In this document: piece after piece, positions 1-9,115 of the stretch
How the letters are laid out: each line of letters starts with the position of its first letter
Position numbering within the stretch: the first letter of the stretch is position 1
Source of the DNA: Pseudomonadaceae bacterium
GTDB lineage: Bacteria; Pseudomonadota; Gammaproteobacteria; Pseudomonadales; Azotimanducaceae
Direction: 5' to 3'
DNA: 64,000 nt
Assembly (NCBI GenBank): GCA_024743175.1
Contig: JANSXA010000005.1
Span: forward strand, 248,001-312,000
Made by a program: the position numbers and the translations under genes
The notes under the pieces: model-generated
Told to the model about the DNA's origin: nothing
The model's database searches: none
What the model saw: the letters and a program-made list of their open reading frames with translations, nothing else

Positions 1-1
1 A

Positions 2-1234
2 CGCAAAGCCACGGCGGTCAGTGACTTTCTGCAGGATGTTTTTGTACAGGCGGACCCACTGGAGGCGAACGACAACCCGACGGTTCGCGAAGCCCTCAGC
101 TATGCGGACAAACAGATTGGTGATCGCTTTGAAAAACACCCCGAAGTTGAAGCTGCAGTGCGTCGCACCTTAGGCTGGACCCAACTCAGCCTCGGAAATT
201 TTCCATCGGCTCGCGACAATCTGCAACGCGCTTATGCAATGAACGTTGCTTTTTATGGTAAGTCTCATCCGGTCAGCATCAAGAACCTTTCAGATCTCGC
301 CTGGCTGGAATATGAAGCCAACGATCCGGATCAGTCTATTGCATTGTACCGCCAGACCATCGAGTTGCTGAGCAATGAAACAACCGTGCCAGTGCCTGTG
401 CATTTACAGGGCACTATCTACAACGACTTTGGAGTAGTGCTTGATGGTGTGGGGCAGGTGGATGAAGCCATCATGAACTATACAAAGGCGCTTGAGTTCT
501 ATCAGGCAGGAGATGCGGATGAGGCGGAGGTAGACATTGGCGCGGCCGTAGGCAATCTCGCAGCGGCTTATCATACAGCTGGAGATGTGGAAAAAGCGGA
601 AGAATACTATCTGCGGCACATAGCCATGATTGATGAGTCTTTGCAGGCAGGCAGTAGAGACGTCAGAAGTAATCTGATGTACACCCTTAACAACTATGCT
701 GTGCTGCTCGGTGAAACAGGCCGCAAGACACAGGCGGTAGGCCCCCTGCGCCGTTCAGCTGATCTGCGCAAGGAGATTCTCGGCCCCTCTCATCCAGCTA
801 CCGCTCGAGCGATGCTTAACTTGAGCCGCATACATTTCGACCTGGGACAACTGGCGCAGGCACAGCGTGATTTTGATGAGCTCGCACAGCTTCTACCCGA
901 TATGCCGGACGACCAGGACACTTCCTTGAGAGCACGTATTCTGGAACTGCGCCTGCTGGAGGAAGCCGGCGAAGACAAAAGTGCACTGGCCAAACTTGTC
1001 CAGCTCAGCGCACACTTCGAAAAGCTGTCCGACGAACGTTTTGATGAATTGCGCGCCCAACTGAAACTGCAGGCGGGCAGCATGTATGCACAACGCGGGG
1101 ATACAGACCAGGCGCAGCGCTTTTTCGAAGAGGGTTTGGCCATTCGTTTAGCGCGATATGGTGCTGATCATTATCTTATTGAGGATGCTCGGACTCAGGC
1201 GCAAAAGGCGGGCATCGTATTGCCATCGACCTGA
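2..1234 (+). CDS. TPR-repeat protein, 3' part only (probable tail of a receptor Ser/Thr kinase)
   Basis: The frame is open from the window edge to a TGA at 1232-1234, so the N-terminus is missing. About 410 residues are visible. They form a run of tetratricopeptide repeats of the kinesin-light-chain type (for example the segments beginning YGKSHPVSIKNL and LGPSHPATARAML), which normally make a protein-binding superhelix. The first visible residues (VSDFLQDVFVQADP, then NPTVREALSYAD) resemble the linker that joins a Hanks-type Ser/Thr kinase domain to C-terminal TPRs in many gammaproteobacterial kinases. The kinase assignment is therefore an inference from the linker, because no kinase residues lie in the window. 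Substrate and partner are unknown. Its stop is close to the stop of the convergent membrane-protein gene. Confidence 0.8.
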   Translation, partial: RKATAVSDFLQDVFVQADPLEANDNPTVREALSYADKQIGDRFEKHPEVEAAVRRTLGWTQLSLGNFPSARDNLQRAYAMNVAFYGKSHPVSIKNLSDLAWLEYEANDPDQSIALYRQTIELLSNETTVPVPVHLQGTIYNDFGVVLDGVGQVDEAIMNYTKALEFYQAGDADEAEVDIGAAVGNLAAAYHTAGDVEKAEEYYLRHIAMIDESLQAGSRDVRSNLMYTLNNYAVLLGETGRKTQAVGPLRRSADLRKEILGPSHPATARAMLNLSRIHFDLGQLAQAQRDFDELAQLLPDMPDDQDTSLRARILELRLLEEAGEDKSALAKLVQLSAHFEKLSDERFDELRAQLKLQAGSMYAQRGDTDQAQRFFEEGLAIRLARYGADHYLIEDARTQAQKAGIVLPST

Positions 1235-1256
1235 CCAAGATGTGAGGGTGGCGTTC

Positions 1257-2114
1257 TCAAACGCCAAACGCGGAGCTTAAAAACATCAGCCCTATAACTG
1301 CCTGCACTAGCGCCATGAGTATCCATAACAGAGCAAAACCGAAAGTGCGTTGACGCAGTCGTTGCAGGCTGCCCACCGAGTTGTTCACTGCGTATATCAA
1401 CATGGCAATACCCACCAACAGTGAAAAAGTAACCTCAAAAGAATCTGTAAAGGCATTCGAATCCGTTGAGCTGTAACCCGCAACCCCGATCAGAGTCATA
1501 GCGACGACGCCAAGGGCAATCATCCAGATCAGTCTCGCGTTTGCGCCAGGGGAACGCTTTAGTTGTGCTTCAGGGGTCAGGTCCAGGTGAGGCGCGTGAA
1601 CGTGCACCAGATTTACAAACGCCTTATCAGCCAGTACTTCGCGGAACGGTTGTAAATCTACGAACCGTCCCTGCACGGCATAAGTCTGCGCAACAGGATG
1701 CATCAGCGGAGTACCTGCGTAGTGAAGTTGACTCAGTTCAGAAGCGGGCGCAATGGGCTCACGAACGATCAGCCCCTCAGCTCGCCGTGTCATCGATACT
1801 TCTTCGATCTCCTGCCAGCGAATCCATCGCTCAGGCTGATTATTACCCCGGACAAACAGCCCCTCAGCGGAAACTGACAAGCGCAACTTTCTGAACCAGC
1901 GCAACAGATAGGCGGCTGCCGGCAACGTGATACACGCCACCAGCAGCGCAACGACAATCAGCGCTTCGGTGTTCATCAGGACACCACCTGCAAGGCAGCT
2001 GACCGGGATGATACAGAAAAAACCCGCGCAAAGTCGGACCTTTGCCCTTTGCCCTGCACCCGCTGTATAAGAAATTGTTTCGGACATCGTTTTCACCCGT
2101 TTCTTGCTGCTCAT
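1257..2114 (-). CDS. Multi-pass membrane protein of unknown function
   Basis: A 285-residue protein, or 276 if the second ATG at 2087 is used; neither start has a strong ribosome site. Two hydrophobic segments lie near residues 26-46 and 50-72. A soluble region of about 110 residues follows and then three more membrane segments near 195-215, 228-246 and 258-283. The soluble part begins LRLSVSAEGLFVRG and reads like the PH-like cytoplasmic domain found in small bacterial membrane proteins, but this is only a resemblance. I do not recognise the family. It converges on the TPR gene and lies downstream of the secreted LamG-like gene, on the same strand. Confidence 0.65.
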   Translation of the reverse strand: MSSKKRVKTMSETISYTAGAGQRAKVRLCAGFFCIIPVSCLAGGVLMNTEALIVVALLVACITLPAAAYLLRWFRKLRLSVSAEGLFVRGNNQPERWIRWQEIEEVSMTRRAEGLIVREPIAPASELSQLHYAGTPLMHPVAQTYAVQGRFVDLQPFREVLADKAFVNLVHVHAPHLDLTPEAQLKRSPGANARLIWMIALGVVAMTLIGVAGYSSTDSNAFTDSFEVTFSLLVGIAMLIYAVNNSVGSLQRLRQRTFGFALLWILMALVQAVIGLMFLSSAFGV

Positions 2115-2185
2115 CTCTATTGGCGGAAAAAGTACGCAAAACGGTTCAAACCTCTGTCAATTCGACCCTGACTGAAATCTTTGCG

Positions 2186-2800
2186 TTAAAAGTTATCGAG
2201 GAGTCCACCGCTGGGTGCAGCTTCGACATAATTGGCAAAACCAAATCGTCCCACGCCCATCGCCGCAATACCGATTGAGCCCTCACCGACTCCATTCGAC
2301 TCGATCGACCCCATGCTTTTACCGTTAACATATAGCTCAACGCTGCCACGCTTTTCGCGCATTTCGACCCGATTAAAGCCGCGCAATGGCTTCGTAGTGG
2401 CGCTCATCAGCAGATTCACACCGTCCTGGTCACGTCGATAGAGTTCAACTTCACCCCCTCTGCCAAACAGCAGCATGAAGTAACGCAGCGGATTACCTTT
2501 AAGGCCATAGAGCAAGCCTGCTCTGGCGCTTGTGGTCGTATTGGATACATCGACGTCGATACTCAAGTGGCGCTTACCACCGTCACCCTCAACATAGGGT
2601 GTATAGAAATAGCGAATAGCACCTTCCTGTGAGGGATTTTCCAACCAGTATGCCCCACGATCACTACTGCCCTGCCAGCCGTCAGATTCGCCCTGGATCA
2701 GAAAGTTGTCCAGTGGACCCAGTGTAGCCGCGCTGACTATTTGTGAAATCAGCAGGCATAAAGCGCCCAGAACCAGCATAGTGATAGTGTTTTCACGCAT
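2186..2800 (-). CDS. Secreted protein with a probable concanavalin/LamG-like fold
   Basis: 204 residues. The start is well supported: GGAGGAAA lies about six bases upstream of the ATG. Residues 1-24 form a Sec signal peptide ending ISQIVSAA, so export is expected. The mature part is rich in predicted beta strand and contains RAGLLYGLKGNPLRYFML and a segment near 155 reading VELYVNGKSMGSI. These are typical of the jelly-roll lectin fold seen in LamG and DUF1080-like domains. No catalytic residues can be assigned, so a carbohydrate- or ligand-binding role is only inferred. It is divergently oriented to the sugar-type ABC importer that begins at 2935, which fits but does not prove a link to sugar handling. 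Confidence 0.65.
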   Translation of the reverse strand: MRENTITMLVLGALCLLISQIVSAATLGPLDNFLIQGESDGWQGSSDRGAYWLENPSQEGAIRYFYTPYVEGDGGKRHLSIDVDVSNTTTSARAGLLYGLKGNPLRYFMLLFGRGGEVELYRRDQDGVNLLMSATTKPLRGFNRVEMREKRGSVELYVNGKSMGSIESNGVGEGSIGIAAMGVGRFGFANYVEAAPSGGLLDNF

Positions 2801-2934
2801 TATAATTTCCTCCGTTAGCTTCGTATCCTCTTAGGCGTGGAACAATCTGTTTTTGGGTCAAAGCAGAACAACATCATCATGTTATCGGTCACACCTAACT
2901 GATAACCTTTACGGACACCCAACCCGGACGGCTT

Positions 2935-3885
2935 ATGTCATACCTCAAACGTATCACCATCGTGCTCATGGCAACCGCCCTTCTTACTGGCTGCGGCGGT
3001 GGAAACTCAGAAACCACAACGGTGAAGGAAAAGCCCATTGTTGCACTTATCGTCAAATCGCTGGCGAATGAGTTTTTTGTGGATATGGCCGACAGTGCAC
3101 GTGCCCATCAGGCAGCACATGCGGACGACTACGAGCTGATCGTGAATGGTTTGAAAGATGAGAATGACCTCAGCCAGCAGGTCACGCTACTCGAGCAGAT
3201 GACGGCACGGGGTGCGGATATTATTGTTGTCGCTCCGGCAGATTCGAAAGCCTTGATACCGGCTATCAAACGTGCGCGGCAAAGCGGTGTCATTGTCGTC
3301 AACATCGACAATCAGCTGGACCGTGATCTGTTAGCGGAAGCAGATATCCAGGTGCCCTTTGTGGGTCCGGATAATCGCGCAGGCGCGCGACTCGCTGCAG
3401 AGCATTTAGCCACTAAACTGTCAGCCGGCGACCAGGTCGCAATCATCGGCGGAATTGCAACGGCATTTAATGGCCAGCAACGTCAGCTTGGTTTTGAAGA
3501 TGCGATGGCCGCCGCGGACATCAACGTTGTCAGTACGCAAGCAGGCAACTGGGAACAAGCCAGGGCAAGCTCAATTGCGTCAGCAATGATTGCCGAACAC
3601 CCAGATCTTCGAGCATTGCTTTGCAGCAATGACAGCATGGCCATCGGCGCGGTAGCAGCAGTCCGCCAGGCCGGCAAAACTGAACAGATCCAGGTGATCG
3701 GTTACGACAACATTGGTGCTGCGCGAGAGCTATTGAGCCAGGGTGATATACTCGCAACAGTCGACCAGTATGGTGATCAACTGGCCATTTACGGTATCGA
3801 ATATGGTTTGCAGATTCTTCGCAACGGTCATGTGCCCGCAGATAAGCAGACGCCAGTGCGTCTGGTCACAGCTGATCATCTATAA
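2935..3885 (+). CDS. Ribose-type ABC importer, periplasmic substrate-binding lipoprotein
   Basis: 316 residues with a lipoprotein signal: hydrophobic stretch then the lipobox LLTGCG, so the mature protein should be anchored by its N-terminal Cys. The body matches periplasmic binding protein family 4 (RbsB/LacI-like): a first lobe starting VALIVKSLANEFFVDMAD, then VVAPADSKALIPAI, VNIDNQLDR and the hinge region IQVIGYDNIGAA. It would capture a monosaccharide or similar ligand and deliver it to the ATPase/permease pair that follows at once. The ligand cannot be read from the sequence, so the symbol rbsB is withheld. Length is normal for the family. No sugar kinase or isomerase lies beside it. 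Confidence 0.9.
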   Translation: MSYLKRITIVLMATALLTGCGGGNSETTTVKEKPIVALIVKSLANEFFVDMADSARAHQAAHADDYELIVNGLKDENDLSQQVTLLEQMTARGADIIVVAPADSKALIPAIKRARQSGVIVVNIDNQLDRDLLAEADIQVPFVGPDNRAGARLAAEHLATKLSAGDQVAIIGGIATAFNGQQRQLGFEDAMAAADINVVSTQAGNWEQARASSIASAMIAEHPDLRALLCSNDSMAIGAVAAVRQAGKTEQIQVIGYDNIGAARELLSQGDILATVDQYGDQLAIYGIEYGLQILRNGHVPADKQTPVRLVTADHL

Positions 3886-3891
3886 ACTGCT

Positions 3892-5418
3892 TTGACCCTT
3901 CCTTTTCTGCAAATCACCGGGCTGAATAAAAGCTATGCGACCCCAGTATTAGAGAACACCCATCTGGATATATCTGCCGGGAAAGTGCATGCGTTGATGG
4001 GTGCAAACGGCGCCGGCAAGACAACGCTGTGCAATATCATATGTGGCATTACACCTGCCGACAGCGGCTACATGCAAAGGCTCGGCCGTCCCTATCAGCC
4101 AGATTCAATTCTGGACGCACATCACGCCGGTATCAGAATGGTGATGCAGGAACTCAATCTTATTGCTGATTTAACCGTCGCGGAGAACCTGTTTTTCGAG
4201 AGACTTCCCACCCGTTATGGCATCCTCAATCTGGAGCAACTGCATACCGATGCGGCCACCCTGCTCCACACGGTGGGTATAAATGAACTATCACCTTCGC
4301 AGAAGGTGGGTGACCTGGGCATCGGCCAGCAACAGCTTTTGGAAATTGCTCGCGCACTGGCTTTACCCTGCCAACTGCTGATCCTGGATGAACCCACGGC
4401 GGCACTCAGCGATCCTCAAGTGGATTTGCTCTTCAACAATATCAAACGCCTTACTGCAGCCGGAACGGCAATCCTGTACATCAGTCATCGCATGGAAGAG
4501 ATCAAACGTATTGCCGACGACATTTCTGTGCTGCGCGACGGCCACACGGTTTTTTCAGGTTCTGCAGAAATAGTGAGCACACAAACCCTGATCAGTCATA
4601 TGGCGGCACCTTTAGATGAATCTGCCCAGGGTGAGACCACACCCGCAAAAACAAAGCCTGCCTTACGCTTACGCGGCATTGGCAGAAACGAACGTTTGCG
4701 CGGTATTGATCTGGATATTCAATATGGCGAGATTCTGGGTATCGCCGGCTTGATGGGCTCAGGTCGAACGGAATTACTTCGGGCGATTTACGGTGCGGAT
4801 CAGATAAACGAGGGAAAGATTTATCCTGATGTGGATAAACAACCGCTAAAGTTGAAGTCACCAGTTGATGCCGTTGCGCATGGGATCGGACTGATACCAG
4901 AAGATCGCAAACAACAAGGCGTGTTCCTAACACAATCGATTCGGTTTAACGTCTCGTTTCTATCGTTAAACCGCCTGACAAATCGGTGGGGCTGGATTGA
5001 TCGTGTTGGTGAGCACAAAGTTATTCAACAGCAGATCGAGGCATTGTCGATTAAATGTGACAGCCTTGACCAGCCGGCAGCATCCCTGAGCGGGGGCAAC
5101 CAGCAGAAGCTCAGTATCGCACGATGGCTTATCCGTGATTGTCCCATTCTCCTGTTTGATGAACCAACCAGAGGTGTCGATATCCACACTAAATCACAGA
5201 TCTACGGGCTGTTGCGCGCGCAGGCGGCGGCTGGCAAAGCGGTTGTTGTTGTATCCAGCGAAAACAGTGAGCTTACGGGCCTCAGCGATCGCATCGCAGT
5301 GATGTCGAATGGTTTTCTGACGGCAACCTTTGAGCAAGGTGACTGGACATCAGAGCTTATCACCGCAGCTGCTTTTCGCGGCTTCGATGCTGCCCGGCAA
5401 TCAGTACATGACAAATGA
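3892..5418 (+). CDS. Ribose-type ABC importer, double ATP-binding subunit
   Basis: 508 residues, normal for the RbsA/MglA/XylG group, which carry two tandem ATPase domains. The start is a TTG six bases after the stop of the binding-protein gene. The first domain has Walker A GANGAGKTT, signature-like LGIGQQQLLEIARA and Walker B LLILDEPTAAL. The second has the degenerate Walker A typical of this group (GLMGSGRTE), signature LSGGNQQKLSIARW and Walker B ILLFDEPTRGVD. It powers uptake through the permease encoded just downstream. Gene order binding protein-ATPase-permease is the classical carbohydrate CUT2 arrangement, so co-transcription is expected. Confidence 0.92.
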   Translation: MTLPFLQITGLNKSYATPVLENTHLDISAGKVHALMGANGAGKTTLCNIICGITPADSGYMQRLGRPYQPDSILDAHHAGIRMVMQELNLIADLTVAENLFFERLPTRYGILNLEQLHTDAATLLHTVGINELSPSQKVGDLGIGQQQLLEIARALALPCQLLILDEPTAALSDPQVDLLFNNIKRLTAAGTAILYISHRMEEIKRIADDISVLRDGHTVFSGSAEIVSTQTLISHMAAPLDESAQGETTPAKTKPALRLRGIGRNERLRGIDLDIQYGEILGIAGLMGSGRTELLRAIYGADQINEGKIYPDVDKQPLKLKSPVDAVAHGIGLIPEDRKQQGVFLTQSIRFNVSFLSLNRLTNRWGWIDRVGEHKVIQQQIEALSIKCDSLDQPAASLSGGNQQKLSIARWLIRDCPILLFDEPTRGVDIHTKSQIYGLLRAQAAAGKAVVVVSSENSELTGLSDRIAVMSNGFLTATFEQGDWTSELITAAAFRGFDAARQSVHDK

Positions 5419-5428
5419 GAAGGTGCCG

Positions 5429-6415
5429 ATGCTGATTCGTATTGCAGACTTTCTTGGCCGGGATTTCTTAGGGTTGGTTCTCGTATTGTGCGTCCTTATT
5501 GTATTTTTCGGTTTGAGCAGTGACTACTTTTTTACAGCATTGACCTTCGCGACAATGGCAAACCAGCTACCCGCTTTGTTGGTTGTCGCAGTGGGCATGA
5601 CGTTTGTATTGATCATTGCAGGCATAGATTTATCTGTAGGTTCAGTGATGGCATTGAGCGGCGCCCTACTGGGGTTTGTGCTTGTCGAACTTCAATGGTC
5701 GATTCCTTATGCGATTATCGCCTGTCTTTCCTTGGGTTTGTTATGCGGCTTCGGTAACGGCTTTGTTGTTGCGCGATGGGGAATCCCTTCTTTTATCGTT
5801 ACGCTGGGCATGTTGGAAATTGCCCGCGGCGGAGCGTATCTGGTAACGGGGTCGCAAACACTTTTTATCGGCTCTAAAGTGCAATGGATAAGCGCCCCTC
5901 TCCCCTTGCTGAGTGTATCTTCTGGTTTTGTTGCAGCTATGATCGTCGTTATTCTCGGCCAGATCATGCTTTCACGAACAGTCTTCGGGCGACACATGAT
6001 TGCCGTGGGCAGCAACGATGAGGCCGTCCGCCTGTCGGGCATCAGTGTTCGCTCAATTAGAGTGAAAGTCTTTTGTCTCGCCGGCTTTCTCGCCGGCGTG
6101 GGCGGCCTTTTCCAGGTGGGTTATCTTCAATCCGCTGACCCGAATGCTGGGGTTGGCCTTGAATTGTCAGCGATTGCTGCGGTGGTGATTGGCGGCACCA
6201 GCCTTGCTGGTGGCAGAGGGTCTGTGATCAATACATTGTTAGGCGTGCTGATAATTGCAGTCCTGCAAACAGGTCTCGCTCAAATCGGTGCCAGCGAACC
6301 CAGCAAGCGAGTGATTACCGGCGTTGTTATTATTGCTGCGGTAATTGTAGACGTGCTCCGTCACCGCTCTGGCGGCATAGCTCGCTATTTCAAAGCTTTT
6401 CGCCGTACGCCTTAA
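5429..6415 (+). CDS. Ribose-type ABC importer, permease subunit
   Basis: RbsC-type inner-membrane permease. I choose the ATG at 5429 because GAGAAGG lies five bases before it, which gives 328 residues, the normal size. An ATG at 5408, overlapping the end of the ATPase gene, is an alternative. The frame is open further upstream to a TTG at 5330, but that would overlap the ATPase gene by 89 bases. The protein is almost entirely hydrophobic with about eight to ten membrane segments and contains the BPD_transp_2 hallmarks GIDLSVGSVMAL near the start and GGTSLAGGRGSV in the second half. It forms the channel of the importer encoded at 2935-6415. Confidence 0.9.
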   Translation: MLIRIADFLGRDFLGLVLVLCVLIVFFGLSSDYFFTALTFATMANQLPALLVVAVGMTFVLIIAGIDLSVGSVMALSGALLGFVLVELQWSIPYAIIACLSLGLLCGFGNGFVVARWGIPSFIVTLGMLEIARGGAYLVTGSQTLFIGSKVQWISAPLPLLSVSSGFVAAMIVVILGQIMLSRTVFGRHMIAVGSNDEAVRLSGISVRSIRVKVFCLAGFLAGVGGLFQVGYLQSADPNAGVGLELSAIAAVVIGGTSLAGGRGSVINTLLGVLIIAVLQTGLAQIGASEPSKRVITGVVIIAAVIVDVLRHRSGGIARYFKAFRRTP

Positions 6416-6437
6416 AATTGTTATAACAAAGGCGGAC

Positions 6438-7403
6438 CTAATCGACGCTGACAGCCAGTCGCCGGATTTGTTCGTTTAATACCTTTGTCACCTGTAGAAC
6501 ATGCGACGGAAAAATTCGCGGTGGTTGTTCATAGCTGGGCGCGGACACTTCTACTACGTTCATTCGCAGGGTCAGTTCAGCTAAATCGGAAACCATGGTA
6601 GTGGTCAGGTCGTAGACTGTTGCCGTTGAAGCGCCACCTTCGGCTTGTTTTCCAGGGATGATCTCAATAAATTCCAGATTTACCTGCCGTGCCAGTGGCC
6701 GTGCGGTTGTCAATATTGCTGTGAGTTCTGCGTACACATCCTGAGGCATTTTGCAGCATTCATACGCAGGTAAAGCCGGGTAGCGGTCCTCTTCAGGAAA
6801 ATCACCAGAAACGTATGTAATCATCTGCACTACCCTATCGTAGATGCTGGTCCAATCCGGTTGTTCGCTGATCAGACGATTCAGGACATAGCCAGCTTCG
6901 ATAATGCCGTGCATCACATCTGCCTGCGAGGCACGGCGTTGCAGACGGGACGGTTCAACAGCTTCCTGAATACCCAGCATCTCCTTTGCGAATTGAAGCT
7001 GCGCTCGGGACGCCTGAATAATCTCGTGTACATCGCTTTCTGTGATTTCTCCCTCGGGGGCCGCCTTTGGCGCTTGACGCGAAACGCCGGCTACTTCCTG
7101 CGCAAGGCGATTACACTTTCGAAACAGCGTCTGCGCCTGGAAGTACACCTGCCTGGTGGAGACTTTAGCAAGCTTGAATTCGCGTGACCGGGGTAAACGC
7201 TTGCCGATGGTTAAACGAATCTGCTCGATCTCTGCGCGTAACCCGTCTACATCCTGCAGAAGCTGTGCCGGAGTCAGGGTTGCAGTTTTCGGAACTTCTT
7301 CTGCCAACGCCAGTGACGTGCAGCCAAAAACCAGAAAGCAGAGTAAACAGAAAGACTGCGGGTAAGCGCCCCTCATACTAAATGTTGTTCTAAGCCGCCC
7401 CAT
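6438..7403 (-). CDS. Secreted protein of unknown function
   Basis: 321 residues. The start has a strong ribosome site (GGGGGAGA, about four bases before the ATG). The first 34 residues look like a Sec signal with cleavage after SLALA. The mature protein is mainly helical and charged: LLQDVDGLRAEIEQIRLTIG near residues 48-68, a second helical stretch around 140-180 and a C-terminal helix ending VLNEQIRRLAVSVD. Two adjacent cysteines occur near residue 225 (AYECCKMP). No enzyme motif is visible and I do not recognise the family. It converges on the permease gene, with about 22 bases between their stops, and faces the TldD gene across a 339-bp gap. Confidence 0.65.
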   Translation of the reverse strand: MGRLRTTFSMRGAYPQSFCLLCFLVFGCTSLALAEEVPKTATLTPAQLLQDVDGLRAEIEQIRLTIGKRLPRSREFKLAKVSTRQVYFQAQTLFRKCNRLAQEVAGVSRQAPKAAPEGEITESDVHEIIQASRAQLQFAKEMLGIQEAVEPSRLQRRASQADVMHGIIEAGYVLNRLISEQPDWTSIYDRVVQMITYVSGDFPEEDRYPALPAYECCKMPQDVYAELTAILTTARPLARQVNLEFIEIIPGKQAEGGASTATVYDLTTTMVSDLAELTLRMNVVEVSAPSYEQPPRIFPSHVLQVTKVLNEQIRRLAVSVD

Positions 7404-7742
7404 GAGTCTCCCCCCTCATCGATCGCTGAACCGCCTCTACGTTATCCATGATCGGGAAGGAGCTCAATCGTTTTTGGACTATTCCTTTAGACCCTTAACG
7501 ACAAACAACAAATTTTTTAAGCGCTCCGAGTGCTAACAAACTATTTTTTTACAGCGTCAATTGTTTGATCAAAGCAATGGCATCTTCGTCTTTCTTTTCG
7601 CCTTACGATAAATGGTTCCAAGAGATTTTTTAAAGGCTGGGCTGCTTCCGCGAACGAAACATGCGTGCACAGAGTTGTTCAGCTGTTTGACCTTGAGCAA
7701 ATTGCTACAATGCCGGATCTTCGTCTCAGAGATTAAAAAGCC
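7404..7742. other. 339-bp gene-free divergent intergenic region
   Basis: This is the only gap longer than 300 bases. It separates the divergent genes for the secreted unknown protein and the TldD-like protease, so it should hold both promoters. It is AT-richer than its surroundings in the middle, with T-runs near 7511 and 7544. A possible -10 (TACAAT, 7706-7711) lies about 32 bases upstream of the tldD start, but TTGACC at 7687-7692 is spaced only 13 bases from it, so the promoter is weakly supported. An 18-codon frame at 7577-7633 lacks a ribosome site and is probably chance. No RNA gene or repeat is visible. Confidence 0.5.
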
Positions 7743-9110
7743 ATGAGTGAGTTATCAGTACCCGCAGGAGTGCAATACGCTGAAGTCCGGGCGCACCAGG
7801 TTCGCAAAGTGCGAAAGTTGATGGTTGATGGAAATCTCACCGCCAATTCTGAAACCACTGAAGGTGGTGTGAGTTCCAGAGTCTACAACCAGGGTTACTG
7901 GGGATTTGCTTCGGTTCCTGCACTGGACAGGATCAGTCAGGAAAAAGTTGTCAGGAAGGCCAGTGATAACGCGTTAGCGATGAGTCGCTTTGGTAATAAA
8001 TCACAGCTGACGCTTGCAGGTAATGCCCATTCGTTTGAGCAGCGCGGCACCAATACTGCCGAACTTTCGCAGCAGGACAGCATCGACATTATGGCTCTGA
8101 TCAACGATCACTGCCGCCGCAGCTATCCTGATCTCAAGTCTACGTTGATCCTGCTTCATCAGGAGGCACACAACAAGGCTTATCAAAACACAATGGGTGG
8201 CGAGGGGGTAAACGTCATCAATCGCGCAACATGGGTTGTGCAGATGACAGCAGAAGATAAAAACGGTCGCCCGGTTGAACTCAGAGAGTCGCTCTCCGGC
8301 AAAGGAAACCTGGCTGATCTGAATATGACTATGCAGACCATAGCACCGGCTCTCGATGAAACTTATCGACATCTGAAAGCCAAGTGCAATGCAGTACCTG
8401 TGCGTGGTGGTAAACATGTGATTGTGCTGTCACCGGATCTGGCGGGCATGCTGGCCCACGAGGCAATGGGCCATCCCTGCGAGGCGGATTCTGTGCTGGG
8501 TGGTTCTGCTCTAGCGGGTCTTGTTGGCAAGCCCGTTGCCAGTGAACTCATCACCATGATCGATTATGCCAATACGTACAACGGCACTGAGCTGATGATT
8601 CCAGTTTACGCTGACGACGAGGGTACCGAGGCAATTGATGCGGTCCTGATCGAAAATGGCATCATGAAAAACTTTATGAACAGCCGCGAAACCGCGGCAA
8701 AGCTGGGCATTGCCGCGACCGGCAACGCTCGCGCTTACACCTTCAACGATGAGCCACTCATCCGCATGCGTAACACCGCGATTCTTCCAGGAAAAAGTAA
8801 GCTGCAGGACATGATCAGCGAGGTTGAAGAAGGCTATTTCCTGATGAAAACCGGCAACGGTCAGGCCGACGCCACTACCGAATTCATGTTTGGCATCAAC
8901 CTCGCTTATGAAATCAAGAACGGCAAACTTGGCAACGCGATCACCGACACTACGGTTTCAGGTCGGGCAATCGATATGCTGAAAACGGTGGATGCTGTAT
9001 CCGATGACATGCACTGGGAGTGCGGCGGCTACTGTGGCAAAAAACAACCCATGGTTGTCTCAATGGGTGGACCCGCCATCCGCGCGAAAGCACATCTGGG
9101 TGGGGAATAA
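7743..9110 (+). CDS. tldD: TldD-like zinc metalloprotease subunit
   Basis: 455 residues. TldD is the catalytic half of the TldD/TldE heterodimer, a cytoplasmic zinc peptidase that digests unfolded peptides and matures some ribosomal peptide natural products. The zinc motif HEAMGH is at residues 239-244 (HExxxH), followed by PCEAD. The expected third metal ligand, a Cys in a CGK context near the C-terminus, is present at residue 431 (YCGKKQP). Length is slightly below the 480 or so of E. coli TldD. The partner gene follows five bases after the stop. In E. coli tldD and tldE (pmbA) are separate, so adjacency suggests a dedicated pair. The natural substrate is not apparent from neighbours. Confidence 0.88.
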   Translation: MSELSVPAGVQYAEVRAHQVRKVRKLMVDGNLTANSETTEGGVSSRVYNQGYWGFASVPALDRISQEKVVRKASDNALAMSRFGNKSQLTLAGNAHSFEQRGTNTAELSQQDSIDIMALINDHCRRSYPDLKSTLILLHQEAHNKAYQNTMGGEGVNVINRATWVVQMTAEDKNGRPVELRESLSGKGNLADLNMTMQTIAPALDETYRHLKAKCNAVPVRGGKHVIVLSPDLAGMLAHEAMGHPCEADSVLGGSALAGLVGKPVASELITMIDYANTYNGTELMIPVYADDEGTEAIDAVLIENGIMKNFMNSRETAAKLGIAATGNARAYTFNDEPLIRMRNTAILPGKSKLQDMISEVEEGYFLMKTGNGQADATTEFMFGINLAYEIKNGKLGNAITDTTVSGRAIDMLKTVDAVSDDMHWECGGYCGKKQPMVVSMGGPAIRAKAHLGGE

Positions 9111-9115
9111 TCGCC

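Noticed and set aside
790-1143. Long minus-strand frames within the TPR gene
   Set aside because: They are antisense to a clearly coding gene, have low-complexity Ser-rich composition and no ribosome site.
2881-2906. GTTATC/GATAAC inverted repeat upstream of the ABC importer, considered as a LacI-type operator
   Set aside because: Only six base pairs with a 14-base spacer, and no regulator gene is adjacent.
6418-6429. TTGTTATAACAA palindrome between the permease gene and the unknown secreted protein gene
   Set aside because: Too short and AT-rich for a terminator stem and lying between two convergent stops, so an operator role is unlikely.
7577-7633. 18-codon frame upstream of tldD, considered as a peptide precursor for TldD/TldE
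   Set aside because: No ribosome site, no typical leader or Cys/Ser/Thr core pattern, and frames of this size are common by chance in an AT-rich gap.
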